A stretch of 45,902 nt of DNA, from the NCBI GenBank assembly GCA_903939515.1, contig CAJAHH010000130.1, forward strand, positions 1 through 45,902. The letters run 5' to 3'. The stretch's first letter is position 1. Every line of letters begins with the position of its first letter. A model generated the notes under the pieces. The model did not search any database, had not been told where the DNA came from, and was given only the letters and a program-made list of their open reading frames with translations. Below are positions 15,490-23,549 of this stretch, in pieces. Made by a program: the position numbers and the translations under genes. The DNA is from an uncultured Verrucomicrobiota bacterium (GTDB taxonomy: Bacteria > Verrucomicrobiota > Verrucomicrobiia > Limisphaerales > UBA9464).

Positions 15490-16670
15490 AGTTCCTCCTG
15501 CTTTACCAATTCCTCGTAGCGCGGATGCCAGCCAACATCCAATTGATCAGCCAACCGGTGGTAGGTGCCTGCGGTCAAATAGACCTGCTCTGTCTCTACC
15601 CCGGCGAGCCGCCCCCTGTGCTCATCGGTAGTCTCGCACAACACTTTGAAACCGACATCCTCTTCAGGGTCAGCCTTGCTTAGGCGCCTCTGGAGACTGA
15701 AAATCTTCGACCACCTCGTCTTTAGCGATTCATCAAAATCAATCCAATCTTGATCTGTGATATTCCCGTCGGCTGAAAGCCGGCTCTTTTCAATCCGACA
15801 GCGGATATACTCTCGGATGGCTTCATCAACGCGGCTGTCCTCATCCGTGACCAAGTAGATCTGTTTTACGAAAACCCGCCCTTTCTCTTGCCCTAACTGT
15901 TCATCAATCACTGGAATCAGATTGGCTGCCCGTTCTCGTGTCTGCTGACGCTTGCGTCGGTTCAGGACTGCATGGAATTGAGTGACAAAACTGTCTCGCG
16001 AGATCCAAGCGGGCTGTCTAGCCTGCCATAGTGCCAGAACCTGTGTCTTAACCCATCCCAGCAATTCGTTCGCTATGGAATCAGCGTCGTTAGTGAACCA
16101 ATTAGGGATCGGAAGCTCAGCGATTGTTTGTCTCCGAAGGTCGGGTCCGCTGGCTCCGCTCGCTGCATCAGCCAACTCGCAGTGTTTGATCACAGCGCGC
16201 AGATGTGGCTCCGATGTGGCAGCGAGCACTTTATCCGTGTATGCGCGGATGGTTTCAGACGGCTTCACAGCAGCTAGTTTCAGCTCCTGCAGGCATGCAG
16301 TGATTTCATCGTCTGTTTTAGCTTGTGAAATTTGTTTCGCGATGCAGTCGGGCAAGGCCTTGTTGGTGACCATCAGAAACCGCGTTTTGGTGGCATCCAA
16401 TTCTCCATCTTCAAGTGCATTCACCCATATTGAGAGGGTGTTCCAAAGGTCTTTCGAGCGGTTCCCAAATGGCTCTGCGTCCTCCTGAATCGAATGCTTA
16501 TTCTGTTCGAGAGTCCGTGAACCATCCTGGTGCCTGATGGCGACGTCATCGTCGGTTTCAATTCCGATCAAGAAACCGGCCGAGCTCCGTGCGAGCCAAT
16601 GGAGAGCACGTTCGAATTCAAATGCATACCCGGCTGCTGGACCCGGTGCTGAATGATTTTCAAGACTCAT
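15486..16670 (-). CDS. ABC-3C system effector/specificity protein
   Basis: 394 aa, first gene of the intact three-component set. The N-terminus has YAFEFERALHWLARS, then IGIETDDDVAI and LEQNKHS, arranged like the E-(D)-(Q/E)xK pattern of DUF4297-type double-strand nuclease domains (E38, D42, Q56-x-K58). The remainder is helical and ends in the ABC-3C C-terminal region. In these systems the variable N-terminal domain is the effector, so a nuclease is likely. It starts 24 nt after the hsdS remnant on the same strand. Confidence 0.7.
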   Translation of the reverse strand: MSLENHSAPGPAAGYAFEFERALHWLARSSAGFLIGIETDDDVAIRHQDGSRTLEQNKHSIQEDAEPFGNRSKDLWNTLSIWVNALEDGELDATKTRFLMVTNKALPDCIAKQISQAKTDDEITACLQELKLAAVKPSETIRAYTDKVLAATSEPHLRAVIKHCELADAASGASGPDLRRQTIAELPIPNWFTNDADSIANELLGWVKTQVLALWQARQPAWISRDSFVTQFHAVLNRRKRQQTRERAANLIPVIDEQLGQEKGRVFVKQIYLVTDEDSRVDEAIREYIRCRIEKSRLSADGNITDQDWIDFDESLKTRWSKIFSLQRRLSKADPEEDVGFKVLCETTDEHRGRLAGVETEQVYLTAGTYHRLADQLDVGWHPRYEELVKQEEL

Positions 16671-16694
16671 GGCTTTGCATTGGTTTCTTGGTTT

Positions 16695-17465
16695 TCATCC
16701 GGAAATCCCCAGTTCGTGAAAGCGGGTCTTCGCGGTCATCAGTTCGTGGCGGAGGCCTTCGGTGAAGAGCTTGTGCATGAGGACATTTTTCAGCTCGGTG
16801 GTGGTCTGAATGATCCGCTCCTGCGCTTCGAGCGCCCGCTGCATCGTCGAAAGGATGTGCGCGATCTTCTTTTGTTCGGGGAGGGGGGAAGGGGGATGAG
16901 ACAGTCGCCAAGGATGCTCTTGCTTAGTCGCTGCCGTCTCGTACTGCCCTCCATCTTTCCGGCAAGGTCCGACCGCACTTCTGGATGCAGCAGGTAGAAG
17001 AATAGAAACAGCGTATCTGACAATCGCGGCCGGCCTCGCAAAGGAATCACCTCTGTGGTCGCGCTGGCCGTGGGTGGTGGCGTTGAAATCGACGCGGTCG
17101 ATAATGCCGTGAAGGAGCGGATTCTGCCGGGCGATGGCACGCATTTGGGAGGTGACGCCTTCCCCGATCTTGTCGGAGAGCTTGCGGATGACGGACCAGA
17201 CGGGCTGCTCCGTATCGTCCGGCGCCAGAGGGAGGTAGAAGCGGACGAGCTTGTGGTCGGCCTTGGCGAGCTGGAAGGCCTTCTTCCGCGAGCCGACTTC
17301 CCTGGCGATGCGGTTCAGCTCGTCGTCGAAGACATCGCAGAGCCGCTTGGTGAAGATGAGCGGGAGGATGTAGTCCTTGTATTTCGCTGCGTCCTTGGCT
17401 CCACGGATGGAGCAAGCGGCGTCCCAGATCCAAGATTCGAGGGATTTGGTGGTGACGGTTGGCAT
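16695..17465 (-). pseudogene. Fused remnant of type I methylase and specificity genes (hsdM'-'hsdS)
   Basis: Residues 1 to about 132 from ATG 17465 (TTKSLESWIWDAACSIRGAKDA; LIFTKRLCDVFDDEL; RVDFNATTHGQRD) are the N-terminus of HsdM. The SAM-binding NPPY region and everything beyond are missing. At about 17060 the DNA switches to the last part of hsdS. One frame reads FLFFYLLHPEVRSDLAGKM and GDCLIPLPP, then a shift places the rest (LPEQKKIAHILSTMQRALEAQE, MHKLFTEGLRHE) in the HsdM frame. So a deletion removed most of hsdM and hsdS and a frameshift followed. The type I enzyme cannot be functional. Confidence 0.85.
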
Positions 17466-17845
17466 GGCTGGGCAAGGTCAAGTGGGGAACTCGGTCATCC
17501 ATCGACACGCGTTCTCCAAAACAATCTCCATTCGAGTTGGCAGAGACGTGGCACTGGCGGTTGGGTTTACGACTCCCGCGCCGTGCTGCACGCCAAGGAC
17601 TTCCCGGGGGCGAATGACAACGGCTGACATCAGAACCAGTGAAGCACACCCATCGCCCCCCTCACAATTCCGATGATCCCACCGGATGGGACTAAATCCT
17701 CCAGTCGCGGGGCTTCCTGGAAGAGCGGGCTTCCCGGAGTCGACTCGGCCCGACGCAATCCGCCCCCGCGTTCTCCCGGGCGCGCTTTTGGGTGCCTTGG
17801 CGGCGTACCCGAGCCCCGGCTTCCGATGGCCGACAAGCGGACTGA
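17466..17845. other. Intergenic or decayed stretch, nothing firm
   Basis: About 380 nt between the hsd remnant and the WD40 remnant. Short open frames on both strands have no start signal or recognisable motif. The 3' half may be the degraded upstream part of the WD40 gene. Confidence 0.4.
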
Positions 17846-18097
17846 ACGGGCGAACCCCTGGGTCTGAGAATCCAGCACCGGGACAAGGTTCGATCGGCCC
17901 AGTTCGCCAAGAACGATGAGTGGGTGATAACGGCGAACGACGACGCGTCGGCAGTGGTCTGGGATGCGTCGACCGGAGAGCCCCTGACCGTGCCCCTAAT
18001 TCATGCCGGGCAGATGATCTCTGCCGTGTTTGCCGACAATGACTCCGCTATCATCATCACCGATGAAATGGGGAACCAGTGGCGGTGGGACCTTTAA
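17846..18097 (+). pseudogene. WD40-repeat protein remnant (C-terminal end)
   Basis: A frame from just after a TGA at 17843 to TAA at 18095 reads as WD40 repeats: TGEPLGLRIQHRDKVRSAQF, WVITANDDASAVVWDASTGE, then a last blade ending WRWDL. This is the usual C-terminal end of planctomycete/verrucomicrobial WD40 proteins, where DxxTGEPL follows each WD. There is no start codon or upstream body, so it is a broken remnant. Confidence 0.7.
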
Positions 18098-18536
18098 CCA
18101 GAGCGTAAGGCCAGATCGGAAATGCCGCAGCAGCATTCTTCGCCATAGAGCACCGCGCCGCTATGAATCGTCACCGGTCACTTCAAAAGGGACCACCCAG
18201 AGTCGAAATTCGGGGGTCAAAGTCACCCACCCCTCTCAGCACGGGGATTAGTGGCCATTATGGTTTGAGGGTTTTCAAGAGGCTTCTGCCGTTTCAGTGG
18301 TTTTCAGTCCAACTTTCCGTGCCTTCATCGCTTCGTGTTCTTCGGCGGTGAGGCGGGACCCCATCGGTGGGACCGCCGGTTAAAGTCCCAGTGTTCTCCG
18401 GCAGCATCTCGACAAGTGGGATTGCGTCGACTTCGACTCACGAAGTTAAGGAAGTTTGACGTCTTCACGTCCGAGGCTCTAGTCAAGACAACATCGGAAA
18501 TTCTGCTCTCGCCTTCACCGATGAACGAGGCGGGCA
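18098..18536. other. Intergenic stretch, nothing firm
   Basis: About 440 nt without a convincing gene. Ends where the duplicated segment shared with 10141 begins (18537). Confidence 0.4.
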
Positions 18537-18624
18537 CTTGAGGTTTTGTGCCAATGTCCGCGGTCGGCAACTTTACTGGAATAGATTGGACGGACCCGGG
18601 AAATAGATGCGGAAGTGTGGGGTG
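18537..18624 (+). repeat. Shared segment upstream of the small-protein cassette, copy 2
   Basis: Almost identical to 10141-10230. Similarity between the two loci continues through the small-protein gene and the hairpin to about 18955/10553, a block of roughly 415 bp. Here the AbrB gene is missing and the segment starts abruptly. Confidence 0.7.
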
Positions 18625-18834
18625 ATGAAAGTCATCGACCACTACTCTCCTCGGGGCTGCGCCAATGGCATGTGCCCCGGAATCATCGTCACCGACCGTA
18701 ACACCGTGCTCGTCCAGGGCCATGTGTTGCCCACGGTAGACAAGGCCCAACTGACCGTCCCCGGACACGAGGACGTCGTCGAGATTCCCCGTGAAGTCTT
18801 CGACGACCTGTTGAGCCAGTTCCTCCGGCGCTAA
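18625..18834 (+). CDS. Small CPGI-motif protein, copy 2
   Basis: 69 aa, nearly identical to copy 1 (a few substitutions, e.g. VTDRNT for VTNRNT and HEDVVEIP for HEEVVEIP). Conserved C-x4-C in PRGCANGMCPGI and the TVLVQGHVLP core. Unlike copy 1, it keeps its downstream partner, the membrane protein at 18943, with 108 nt of structured intergenic DNA between. The mostly synonymous or conservative differences between copies suggest selection on the protein. Function unknown. Confidence 0.75.
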   Translation: MKVIDHYSPRGCANGMCPGIIVTDRNTVLVQGHVLPTVDKAQLTVPGHEDVVEIPREVFDDLLSQFLRR

Positions 18835-18844
18835 AAAGCGCCTC

Positions 18845-18917
18845 GGACCCTCAAGGTCCCCTACCCTTCCTGCCGAAGGGTTCTTCAAACGCCGACTGGG
18901 CCAGTCCCCGTCGGCGT
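18845..18917 (+). promoter_or_regulatory. Structured intergenic element after small-protein gene, copy 2
   Basis: Three successive hairpins: GGACC/GGTCC; CCCTTC (18864-18869) with GAAGGG (18875-18880); and ACGCCGAC (18889-18896) with GTCGGCGT (18910-18917). The middle hairpin is better paired here than in copy 1. Lies between the two genes of the cassette. Confidence 0.6.
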
Positions 18918-18942
18918 ATTTCTGTGTTTAGGAAACACGATT

Positions 18943-19428
18943 GTGGATGCGCTTTGGCCCTCTCCCCTTTCCCTCACCGACATCGTGGCCGTTTTGGGCT
19001 TCCTCGTCGCCCTGGTCGGGTTGGGAATGAACACGTTTCAGGTGCGGATGCTGGTGCGCCAGTTACGCCTCGATGCGAGCATTCGCCTGACTGATTCCAA
19101 CCGGCGGGTCGTGTCGGTCGCCATCGAGCGGCCGGAATTGTGGGAGGCCATACAGATTGCTGAACCACGTTCCAGCCATGATGGATTCCGGAGGGACCGA
19201 CTCATCCAGCTGTGGTTTAACCACACCTTGATGGTCTGGAAGTGCCACCAGAACGGGATGCTCGAAGCGGGTGATTGGGAGGCGTGCTGCCGGGACACCC
19301 GGGCGTTCATGGAACTGCCTGCGGTACGGGAAGAATGGCTCCGTGTTCGGGACTTTTACCCGCGTGAGTTTCAGCGGGAAGTTGCAAGGGTGAGCCACGG
19401 TGCAGTCACCGCCGCAGTGGGCCCATGA
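18943..19428 (+). CDS. Membrane-anchored partner of the small CPGI protein (DUF6082-like)
   Basis: 161 aa with a GTG start at 18943. At the same place copy 3 has ATG-GTG, while here it is ATT-GTG, so the ancestral ATG has been lost and GTG (or ATT) must serve. One N-terminal transmembrane helix (IVAVLGFLVALVGLGMNTFQ) is followed by a basic segment (RMLVRQLRLDA) and a soluble helical domain with RPELWEAIQ, LWFNHTLMVWKCHQNG, WEACCRDTR and LPAVREEWLRV. The layout resembles actinobacterial DUF6082 proteins (from memory). Its repeated pairing with the small protein indicates a joint role. Confidence 0.7.
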   Translation: MDALWPSPLSLTDIVAVLGFLVALVGLGMNTFQVRMLVRQLRLDASIRLTDSNRRVVSVAIERPELWEAIQIAEPRSSHDGFRRDRLIQLWFNHTLMVWKCHQNGMLEAGDWEACCRDTRAFMELPAVREEWLRVRDFYPREFQREVARVSHGAVTAAVGP

Positions 19429-19674
19429 TGCCTCTGACCATCGGAGACTGGGGTAGAGCCGGAAAGGGCCGAAGCGAAGCGCCCCTCGGTCGCGGTCCTT
19501 CCCGTGCGAGTGGGGCCCGGTCTCCGGGGGCGTTGCCTGAAGCAGGGCATGGCTGAGGGTTTCCGGTCCAGGTTAGGACGTCAGCACACTCAACCCCTTG
19601 AATCGGCGCAGATTCCTCCGCGGACGCCTGTTGGCTCGGAATCAGCAACCCCCATTCGATAACGAAGCTTGAAT

Positions 19675-19695
19675 GGATATCCCGGCAAGATATCC
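19675..19695. promoter_or_regulatory. Candidate operator of the vapBC pair
   Basis: Perfect 7-bp inverted repeat, GGATATC, 7-nt spacer, GATATCC, ending 8 nt before the GTG start at 19704. AbrB-type VapB antitoxins bind such palindromes to repress their own operon. Direct sequence observation; function inferred. Confidence 0.6.
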
Positions 19696-19703
19696 TCCGT
19701 CTT

Positions 19704-19937
19704 GTGAACGGTGAAACCGTGGTTTTCAAAGTCGGCAACAGCCTTGCAGTCCGCTTGGTTGGCGACTGCCGTCTTCCCCGGGGCACTCGCGTCCGCGAAC
19801 GATGGGAAGGCAAAAGTATCGTCATCGAACCGGTAGTCGACACCTGGTCCCACGCCTTCCTTGCGAGTGCAGGCACCTGGGATGAGCCCATTGAGCGTCC
19901 GGGCAGGAACGAACCAGCCAGAGACCCCTTCGCGTGA
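19704..19937 (+). CDS. vapB: VapB-type (AbrB fold) antitoxin
   Basis: 77 aa, GTG start. FKVGNSLAVRLVGDCRLPRGTRV is the AbrB/MazE swapped-hairpin DNA-binding motif (G-N-S-x-A-V-R), followed by KSIVIEP and a short acidic/proline tail that would wrap the toxin. It overlaps the PIN-domain gene by ATGA (19934-19937). A palindrome just upstream supports autoregulation. Confidence 0.85.
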   Translation: MNGETVVFKVGNSLAVRLVGDCRLPRGTRVRERWEGKSIVIEPVVDTWSHAFLASAGTWDEPIERPGRNEPARDPFA

Positions 19938-20332
19938 AATTCCTGCTGGATACCTGTTCAGTCAGCGATTACCTACGCGGTGTGGAGTCTGTAGTGCAGC
20001 GACTCCAGGAGGCCAAACCCTCCGAAGTGGCCATCAGCGCGGTCACCGTCATGGAACTCCGCTATGGGGCAGTGCGTCGGCAATCGCCCAAACTGACCGC
20101 TGCGGTGAATGCCTTCTTGAACGGCGTCAGCATTATCGCCTTTGACGCCGAGTCCGCCGAGCGAGCTGGAGTCATGCGAGCCACCATGGAGGCCGATGGG
20201 CTCAGCATCGCTTTGGCAGATTGCCAGATTGCCGCCACAGCCCTGGCCTACGACCTAACCCTCGTCACCAACGATGGGGACCTGAAGCGCGTGCCTAAGC
20301 TCAAGATTGTTGATTGGCGACTTGCACAATGA
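19934..20332 (+). CDS. vapC: VapC PIN-domain ribonuclease toxin
   Basis: 132 aa, full-length PIN domain. Acidic metal-binding residues in order: D6 (LLDTC), E41 (VMELRYG), D96 (LADCQIAA) and D114 (VTNDGDL). VapC toxins cleave tRNA or rRNA and are held inactive by VapB. Translationally coupled to the antitoxin gene by a 4-nt overlap. All catalytic positions are intact, so it is probably active. Confidence 0.9.
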   Translation: MKFLLDTCSVSDYLRGVESVVQRLQEAKPSEVAISAVTVMELRYGAVRRQSPKLTAAVNAFLNGVSIIAFDAESAERAGVMRATMEADGLSIALADCQIAATALAYDLTLVTNDGDLKRVPKLKIVDWRLAQ

Positions 20333-20398
20333 GCCTCAATCGACGTCCGGGACCGCGACAGAAGCTCCTTGAGTCGGGAAGGCGCGGGCTGCCCAGCC

Positions 20399-20683
20399 TC
20401 AGTAATCGTCGGGGAGCAAGACGGTCGTCACATTCCGGTCCGCCTCGGTGATGATCCAGAACTTGGTTCCCTGAGTGTCGGTGTACGCGGACAGAATCCG
20501 GAACCCCGCGCGGGCTGAGAGGTCGTTCTCCTGTCGGTCTTCTGGCGACAGGTCTCCCCAGTCACCGGTGGCATGGCGGCGAAGGGCTTCCTGAACGCTG
20601 TTTTGGTCCAGGGTGGCCATCGCATTGGCCGTGATGACAGTTCGTCCGAGGGAAATCTGGGGCTTGGCTGCTTCGGGCTTCAT
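20399..20683 (-). CDS. Conserved small accessory protein, copy 1
   Basis: 94 aa from the ATG at 20683 with a strong ribosome site (AGGAGGACCC). The longer frame to 20776 runs through the terminator hairpin and is rejected. Core: MATLDQNSVQEALRRHATGD, WGDLSPEDRQEND, then GTKFWIITEADRNVTTVLLP. Such short proteins are common on integrative elements, where I know them only as hypothetical. It follows the MNNKP gene after a terminator-like hairpin. The same pair recurs at 35595-36169. Confidence 0.75.
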   Translation of the reverse strand: MKPEAAKPQISLGRTVITANAMATLDQNSVQEALRRHATGDWGDLSPEDRQENDLSARAGFRILSAYTDTQGTKFWIITEADRNVTTVLLPDDY

Positions 20684-20693
20684 GGGTCCTCCT

Positions 20694-20727
20694 GAAAAAG
20701 GAAAAGCCGCCCGGTCGATGGGCGGCT
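20694..20727 (-). terminator. Rho-independent terminator-like hairpin between the paired genes, copy 1
   Basis: On the minus strand AGCCGCCC, loop ATCGACC, GGGCGGCT (perfect 8-bp stem) is followed by TTTTCCTTTTT. It lies after the MNNKP gene and before the next gene on the same strand, so it could act as terminator or attenuator. The identical hairpin occurs in copy 2 (35898-35920). Confidence 0.7.
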
Positions 20728-20733
20728 GTCGTG

Positions 20734-20976
20734 TTACTCGGTGACGGGTTCTTGTCGTCCGTTGGCGTGAATCCATCGGTGGACCAGGTCGGCTACCTTC
20801 TCCACGAGGGGCAGGTCATCGCGACCGAAGCTGTCGGTGGTCTTCCAGGAATCGTCGGCGTCCTTGTAGAGGCGGCCGAACGTGACCGAGTGCCAGGTGC
20901 CGGTGGCGGAGCTGTTCACCCAGACCGCGGCTTTGACCGAGCCGAGGCGGATTTCGTGGATGGGCTTGTTGTTCAT
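20734..20976 (-). CDS. Conserved small hypothetical protein (MNNKP...EIRLG family), copy 1
   Basis: 80 aa, ATG at 20976 with AAAGGAG ribosome site. Contains IHEIRLGSVKAAVWVN, WHSVTFGRLYKD, and TTDSFGRDDLPLVEKVADL. I know this family from planctomycete and proteobacterial accessory DNA as a hypothetical protein, often next to the gene at 20399. A large leader hairpin lies upstream (21005-21042). Only four residues differ in copy 2 (36169-35927). Confidence 0.75.
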   Translation of the reverse strand: MNNKPIHEIRLGSVKAAVWVNSSATGTWHSVTFGRLYKDADDSWKTTDSFGRDDLPLVEKVADLVHRWIHANGRQEPVTE

Positions 20977-21004
20977 GACGGGTTCTCCTTTGCAGCGAGA
21001 GGGT

Positions 21005-21042
21005 CCATTCCCTCTCTTCCAAGATGCGGAGAGAGGGAATGG
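21005..21042 (-). promoter_or_regulatory. Leader hairpin of the MNNKP gene, copy 1
   Basis: CCATTCCCTCTC and GAGAGGGAATGG form a perfect 12-bp stem that extends inward by TCC/GGA with one bulged T, around an AAGATGC loop. A second GAGAGGG-type block (ACCCTCTCGC on the minus strand) follows and could compete for pairing. It sits about 30 nt upstream of the start codon and is conserved in copy 2 (36198-36235), suggesting an RNA-level control element. Confidence 0.65.
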
Positions 21043-21052
21043 AGACTCGCGA

Positions 21053-21741
21053 AAGTGCTATTCCCACTGCCCTCAGCCCATCGTTCCACTCCAACTCGGC
21101 CATTTTCTTGGGTGGAATGAATTTTGGTGCCCCTGATTTTAGCGCCAGAGCCACTCTCAAGCCCCACTGGCCCGTAACTGCTGCCACCACCACCATACCG
21201 ACTGTAAACGCCGCCGTACGGAGCCCACTCCACCATGGGCAGCGGATGGTTCGACGCCAGACCATCTGCGGTTGATGGGAGAAGATTGGTGAAAATTCTC
21301 TCGTCTTTCTTGAAAGAATGGCAGAAGTTGCCACGTATCTAAAATAGGAACTACAAAAGTCAAGCTTTGCAGATTGGGTCGACCAAGTGCTCGTTATGCT
21401 CATCGTCGAGCCGATTCAGAACTAGAGTCCCCGTTATTCGCCCAAAACTCTTTATGCCAACCACTAAGGGCTACACCTACTATAGCTCCGGCACGTCTGC
21501 CGTGTCATCCTCGACACCGCTTGGACACCGCAGGAGCCTACGACCGAGGTTCTTAACTTCTGTGAGTCATCCTCCTCTCCCCCAGCGTGCCCATCCAATC
21601 CAACAATCAGGTTGGGTCGCAACCGCGTCTAAACGAGACCAAGTTACCTACATTCTGAATCCCACCAGGCATCACAAAGTTACCACCCGGGACCAAGAAA
21701 CGTTCTCGCACTGTAGGTGGACGGCCCGGTAAACTCAGGAA
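21053..21741. other. Intergenic stretch of about 690 nt, nothing firm
   Basis: Open frames on both strands lack start signals and recognisable motifs. The composition shifts towards AT at about 21290, where the lower-GC peptide cluster begins, so this may contain the junction of two acquired segments. Confidence 0.45.
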
Positions 21742-22050
21742 ATGCAGAAAATTCCCCGAACCAAAACCAAAATGAAAACGAATAAACTCAAAAACATTGT
21801 TACCGATGCAAAAGTGGCCGCCGCCACGGTTGCATTATTGAACATCACATCTCAAATCAATGCACAAAGCGGCGGTGGAAATCCGGCCTGCTCCACGCTT
21901 AATTGCGGACCATTCGAAATGTGTTGCAGTGGCACAGTATCCAGTGGGCCGGGTTTTCAAATTGGAATTGCCTGGTGCTGCTCGACCAATGGCTATTGTG
22001 GTCAACCAAGTATGTCAAATGGCAAATGGGTTGGAACATGCACGAACTAA
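21742..22050 (+). CDS. Secreted eight-cysteine small protein/peptide precursor
   Basis: 102 aa from ATG 21742 (AGGAA just upstream); ATG at 21772 would give 92 aa. A basic N-terminus (KTKMKTNKLK) and hydrophobic VAAATVALLNI lead to a signal-peptidase-like site at INA|Q (residue 41). The mature part of about 60 residues has eight Cys at 50, 55, 61, 62, 79, 80, 86 and 100, with two vicinal pairs (MCC, WCC), as in knottin or hevein-like disulfide frameworks. It is the first gene of a same-strand cluster with a MauE-like membrane protein and glycosyltransferases. A strong hairpin follows the stop. I do not recognise a family. Confidence 0.65.
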   Translation: MQKIPRTKTKMKTNKLKNIVTDAKVAAATVALLNITSQINAQSGGGNPACSTLNCGPFEMCCSGTVSSGPGFQIGIAWCCSTNGYCGQPSMSNGKWVGTCTN

Positions 22051-22069
22051 AAACCTCTGATTAATTTCC

Positions 22070-22112
22070 CGCGAGCCTCCCTTAGCAAAGATTTACCTCG
22101 GGGAGGCTCGCG
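22070..22112 (+). terminator. Strong hairpin behind the cysteine-rich gene (terminator or attenuator)
   Basis: CGCGAGCCTCCC (22070-22081) pairs perfectly with GGGAGGCTCGCG (22101-22112), a 12-bp GC-rich stem with a 19-nt loop, 20 nt after the stop codon. No long U-run follows, so it may be a partial terminator or an RNA-stabilising 3' structure. Such an element would let the peptide be made in excess over the downstream genes. Confidence 0.7.
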
Positions 22113-22190
22113 TCATCAAGTTTCTAACCTATTATGGTCACCCAAAACTCAAAAAGCAAGACATACTCCTCGAACCATAATTTCTCGCCA

Positions 22191-23009
22191 ATGAAATTAA
22201 AATTTGCAACTTTGGTTATCACAATTGCCGCCGCTTGTTGTGTCGCCTATTTTGTTCATGGAGCGAGACGGCAAACAAAGGTCATAGAAGGAATAAAGGC
22301 CACAGAAACGCGGTATCAGCAAAAAGCGAGAGAATGGAAAAATGGTTCGTTCATTGGATTCCAAGAAATCGCAGCAGTAGAAGAAAAGGCAGTGACATCC
22401 CTTCGCGAGCATTCTACCAATCTGACTGCGGTACAAATCAACTCATTCGGCGCGGCGTATTCGCGCGCGATCTCCTACCTTTTCGATCCCACATTCAAAA
22501 GGTATGTGGCCATGAAATCATTTGACCGTCCTTATAAGGTAAGAAAGACCGGCACAGCACCATCCAAAGAAGAAATAGGTGAACTCGAGCCGAGCGTGGA
22601 TGAACAGAAGCGGCTCCACGGTCAGGCCGAAAAGTATTGGGATGCGGCTTACAACCCCGCCGACCTCAAAATCCAACGAAAAATTACAGCGATTGATGCG
22701 TCCACCATTTCGTGTAATCACGAAACTTCTAGGTTTGAAATAACATCCGCACAGGGACGATCACTCGGAACGAGCAGTTCCTACGCTGTGACTTTACCAA
22801 CACTTATTACTCCTGCTGATACTCCTCGGGATGCGATTCGTAACCAAGGTTCCGTTGACTACACAATTACTACTAGCATCGTCAAGACTACTACAGCCGA
22901 GCTTCCCTCGACGCTGACGCTCTCATTTTTTTGGAGCGAAAAGGAGTCATGTTGGTTCGCGTACGAGGCCGTCGTCGATTCGTTCGGCGGTCTATATATT
23001 TTCTTTTAA
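22191..23009 (+). CDS. Hypothetical membrane-anchored/exported protein of the peptide cluster
   Basis: 272 aa from the ATG at 22191; the frame extends upstream to 22134 but the internal start gives a typical signal anchor (KLKFATLVITIAAACCVAYF). The rest is soluble, rich in Thr/Ser/Lys, with coil-forming EKAVTSLREHSTNL and a β-rich C-terminal half (TLTLSFFWSEKESCWFAYEA). Not recognised. Expected outside the cytoplasmic membrane. Same strand as the peptide and MauE-like genes. Confidence 0.6.
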   Translation: MKLKFATLVITIAAACCVAYFVHGARRQTKVIEGIKATETRYQQKAREWKNGSFIGFQEIAAVEEKAVTSLREHSTNLTAVQINSFGAAYSRAISYLFDPTFKRYVAMKSFDRPYKVRKTGTAPSKEEIGELEPSVDEQKRLHGQAEKYWDAAYNPADLKIQRKITAIDASTISCNHETSRFEITSAQGRSLGTSSSYAVTLPTLITPADTPRDAIRNQGSVDYTITTSIVKTTTAELPSTLTLSFFWSEKESCWFAYEAVVDSFGGLYIFF

Positions 23010-23071
23010 CCACTCAATTCATTTTTTCATTTCGGTTAATCCTTTTTCGAGTCAATTCAATTTGGGGTATC

Positions 23072-23536
23072 ATGGCCAAACTTTATATTGCGCGTCTATT
23101 CCGGATTTTTGTCAGCGTTGTTTTTCTCGCCGCTGCGGGCTCGAAGTTAATTGATCCGTCGCCAACTACCAAGGCGCTTGTAATGATCGGGGTTTCAAGC
23201 AATCTTGCATTTCTTTTCGTCTTTGTACTCCTGTTTGTCGAACTCGTTATTGGCGCGTCTCTGTTAGTGGTTTCGAGACAGGAAATTGCCAGCATTGCAG
23301 CTATCTGGATCTTCGGTTTATTCACGTTTTATCTTTGTTATTTATTAACCCTTAAATCCCCACCACAATGCGGCTGTGGAGATCTGCTAACGATGTTTGC
23401 CGATGCGAAAAATAACGCAATATTTGGAATATGTCGTAACCTTCTGCTAGCCATCGGCCTTTTCGCCTCTCTAAAAGTTCAGGACTCGACGTCCCGTAAC
23501 ATCGGGGAATTTTACCCGGAATCGACACGAAATTGA
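23072..23536 (+). CDS. MauE/DoxX-like redox-associated membrane protein
   Basis: 154 aa from ATG 23072; the frame is open further upstream but overlaps the preceding gene. Four hydrophobic helices at about 8-25, 46-66, 73-92 and 118-133. Between the third and fourth is PPQCGCGDLL (C100-x-C102), the motif of MauE/DoxX-type membrane proteins linked to periplasmic disulfide formation, with a further Cys at 121. In methylamine dehydrogenase biogenesis MauE helps form the disulfides of a Cys-rich subunit. Here it lies beside an eight-Cys secreted protein, so a role in oxidising it is an attractive inference. Confidence 0.75.
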   Translation: MAKLYIARLFRIFVSVVFLAAAGSKLIDPSPTTKALVMIGVSSNLAFLFVFVLLFVELVIGASLLVVSRQEIASIAAIWIFGLFTFYLCYLLTLKSPPQCGCGDLLTMFADAKNNAIFGICRNLLLAIGLFASLKVQDSTSRNIGEFYPESTRN

Positions 23537-23549
23537 TGCTTTTGGTTGC

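Noticed and set aside
20816-21403. 195-aa minus-strand open frame upstream of the MNNKP gene
   Set aside because: Overlaps the MNNKP gene in another frame and runs through its leader hairpin; composition not protein-like.
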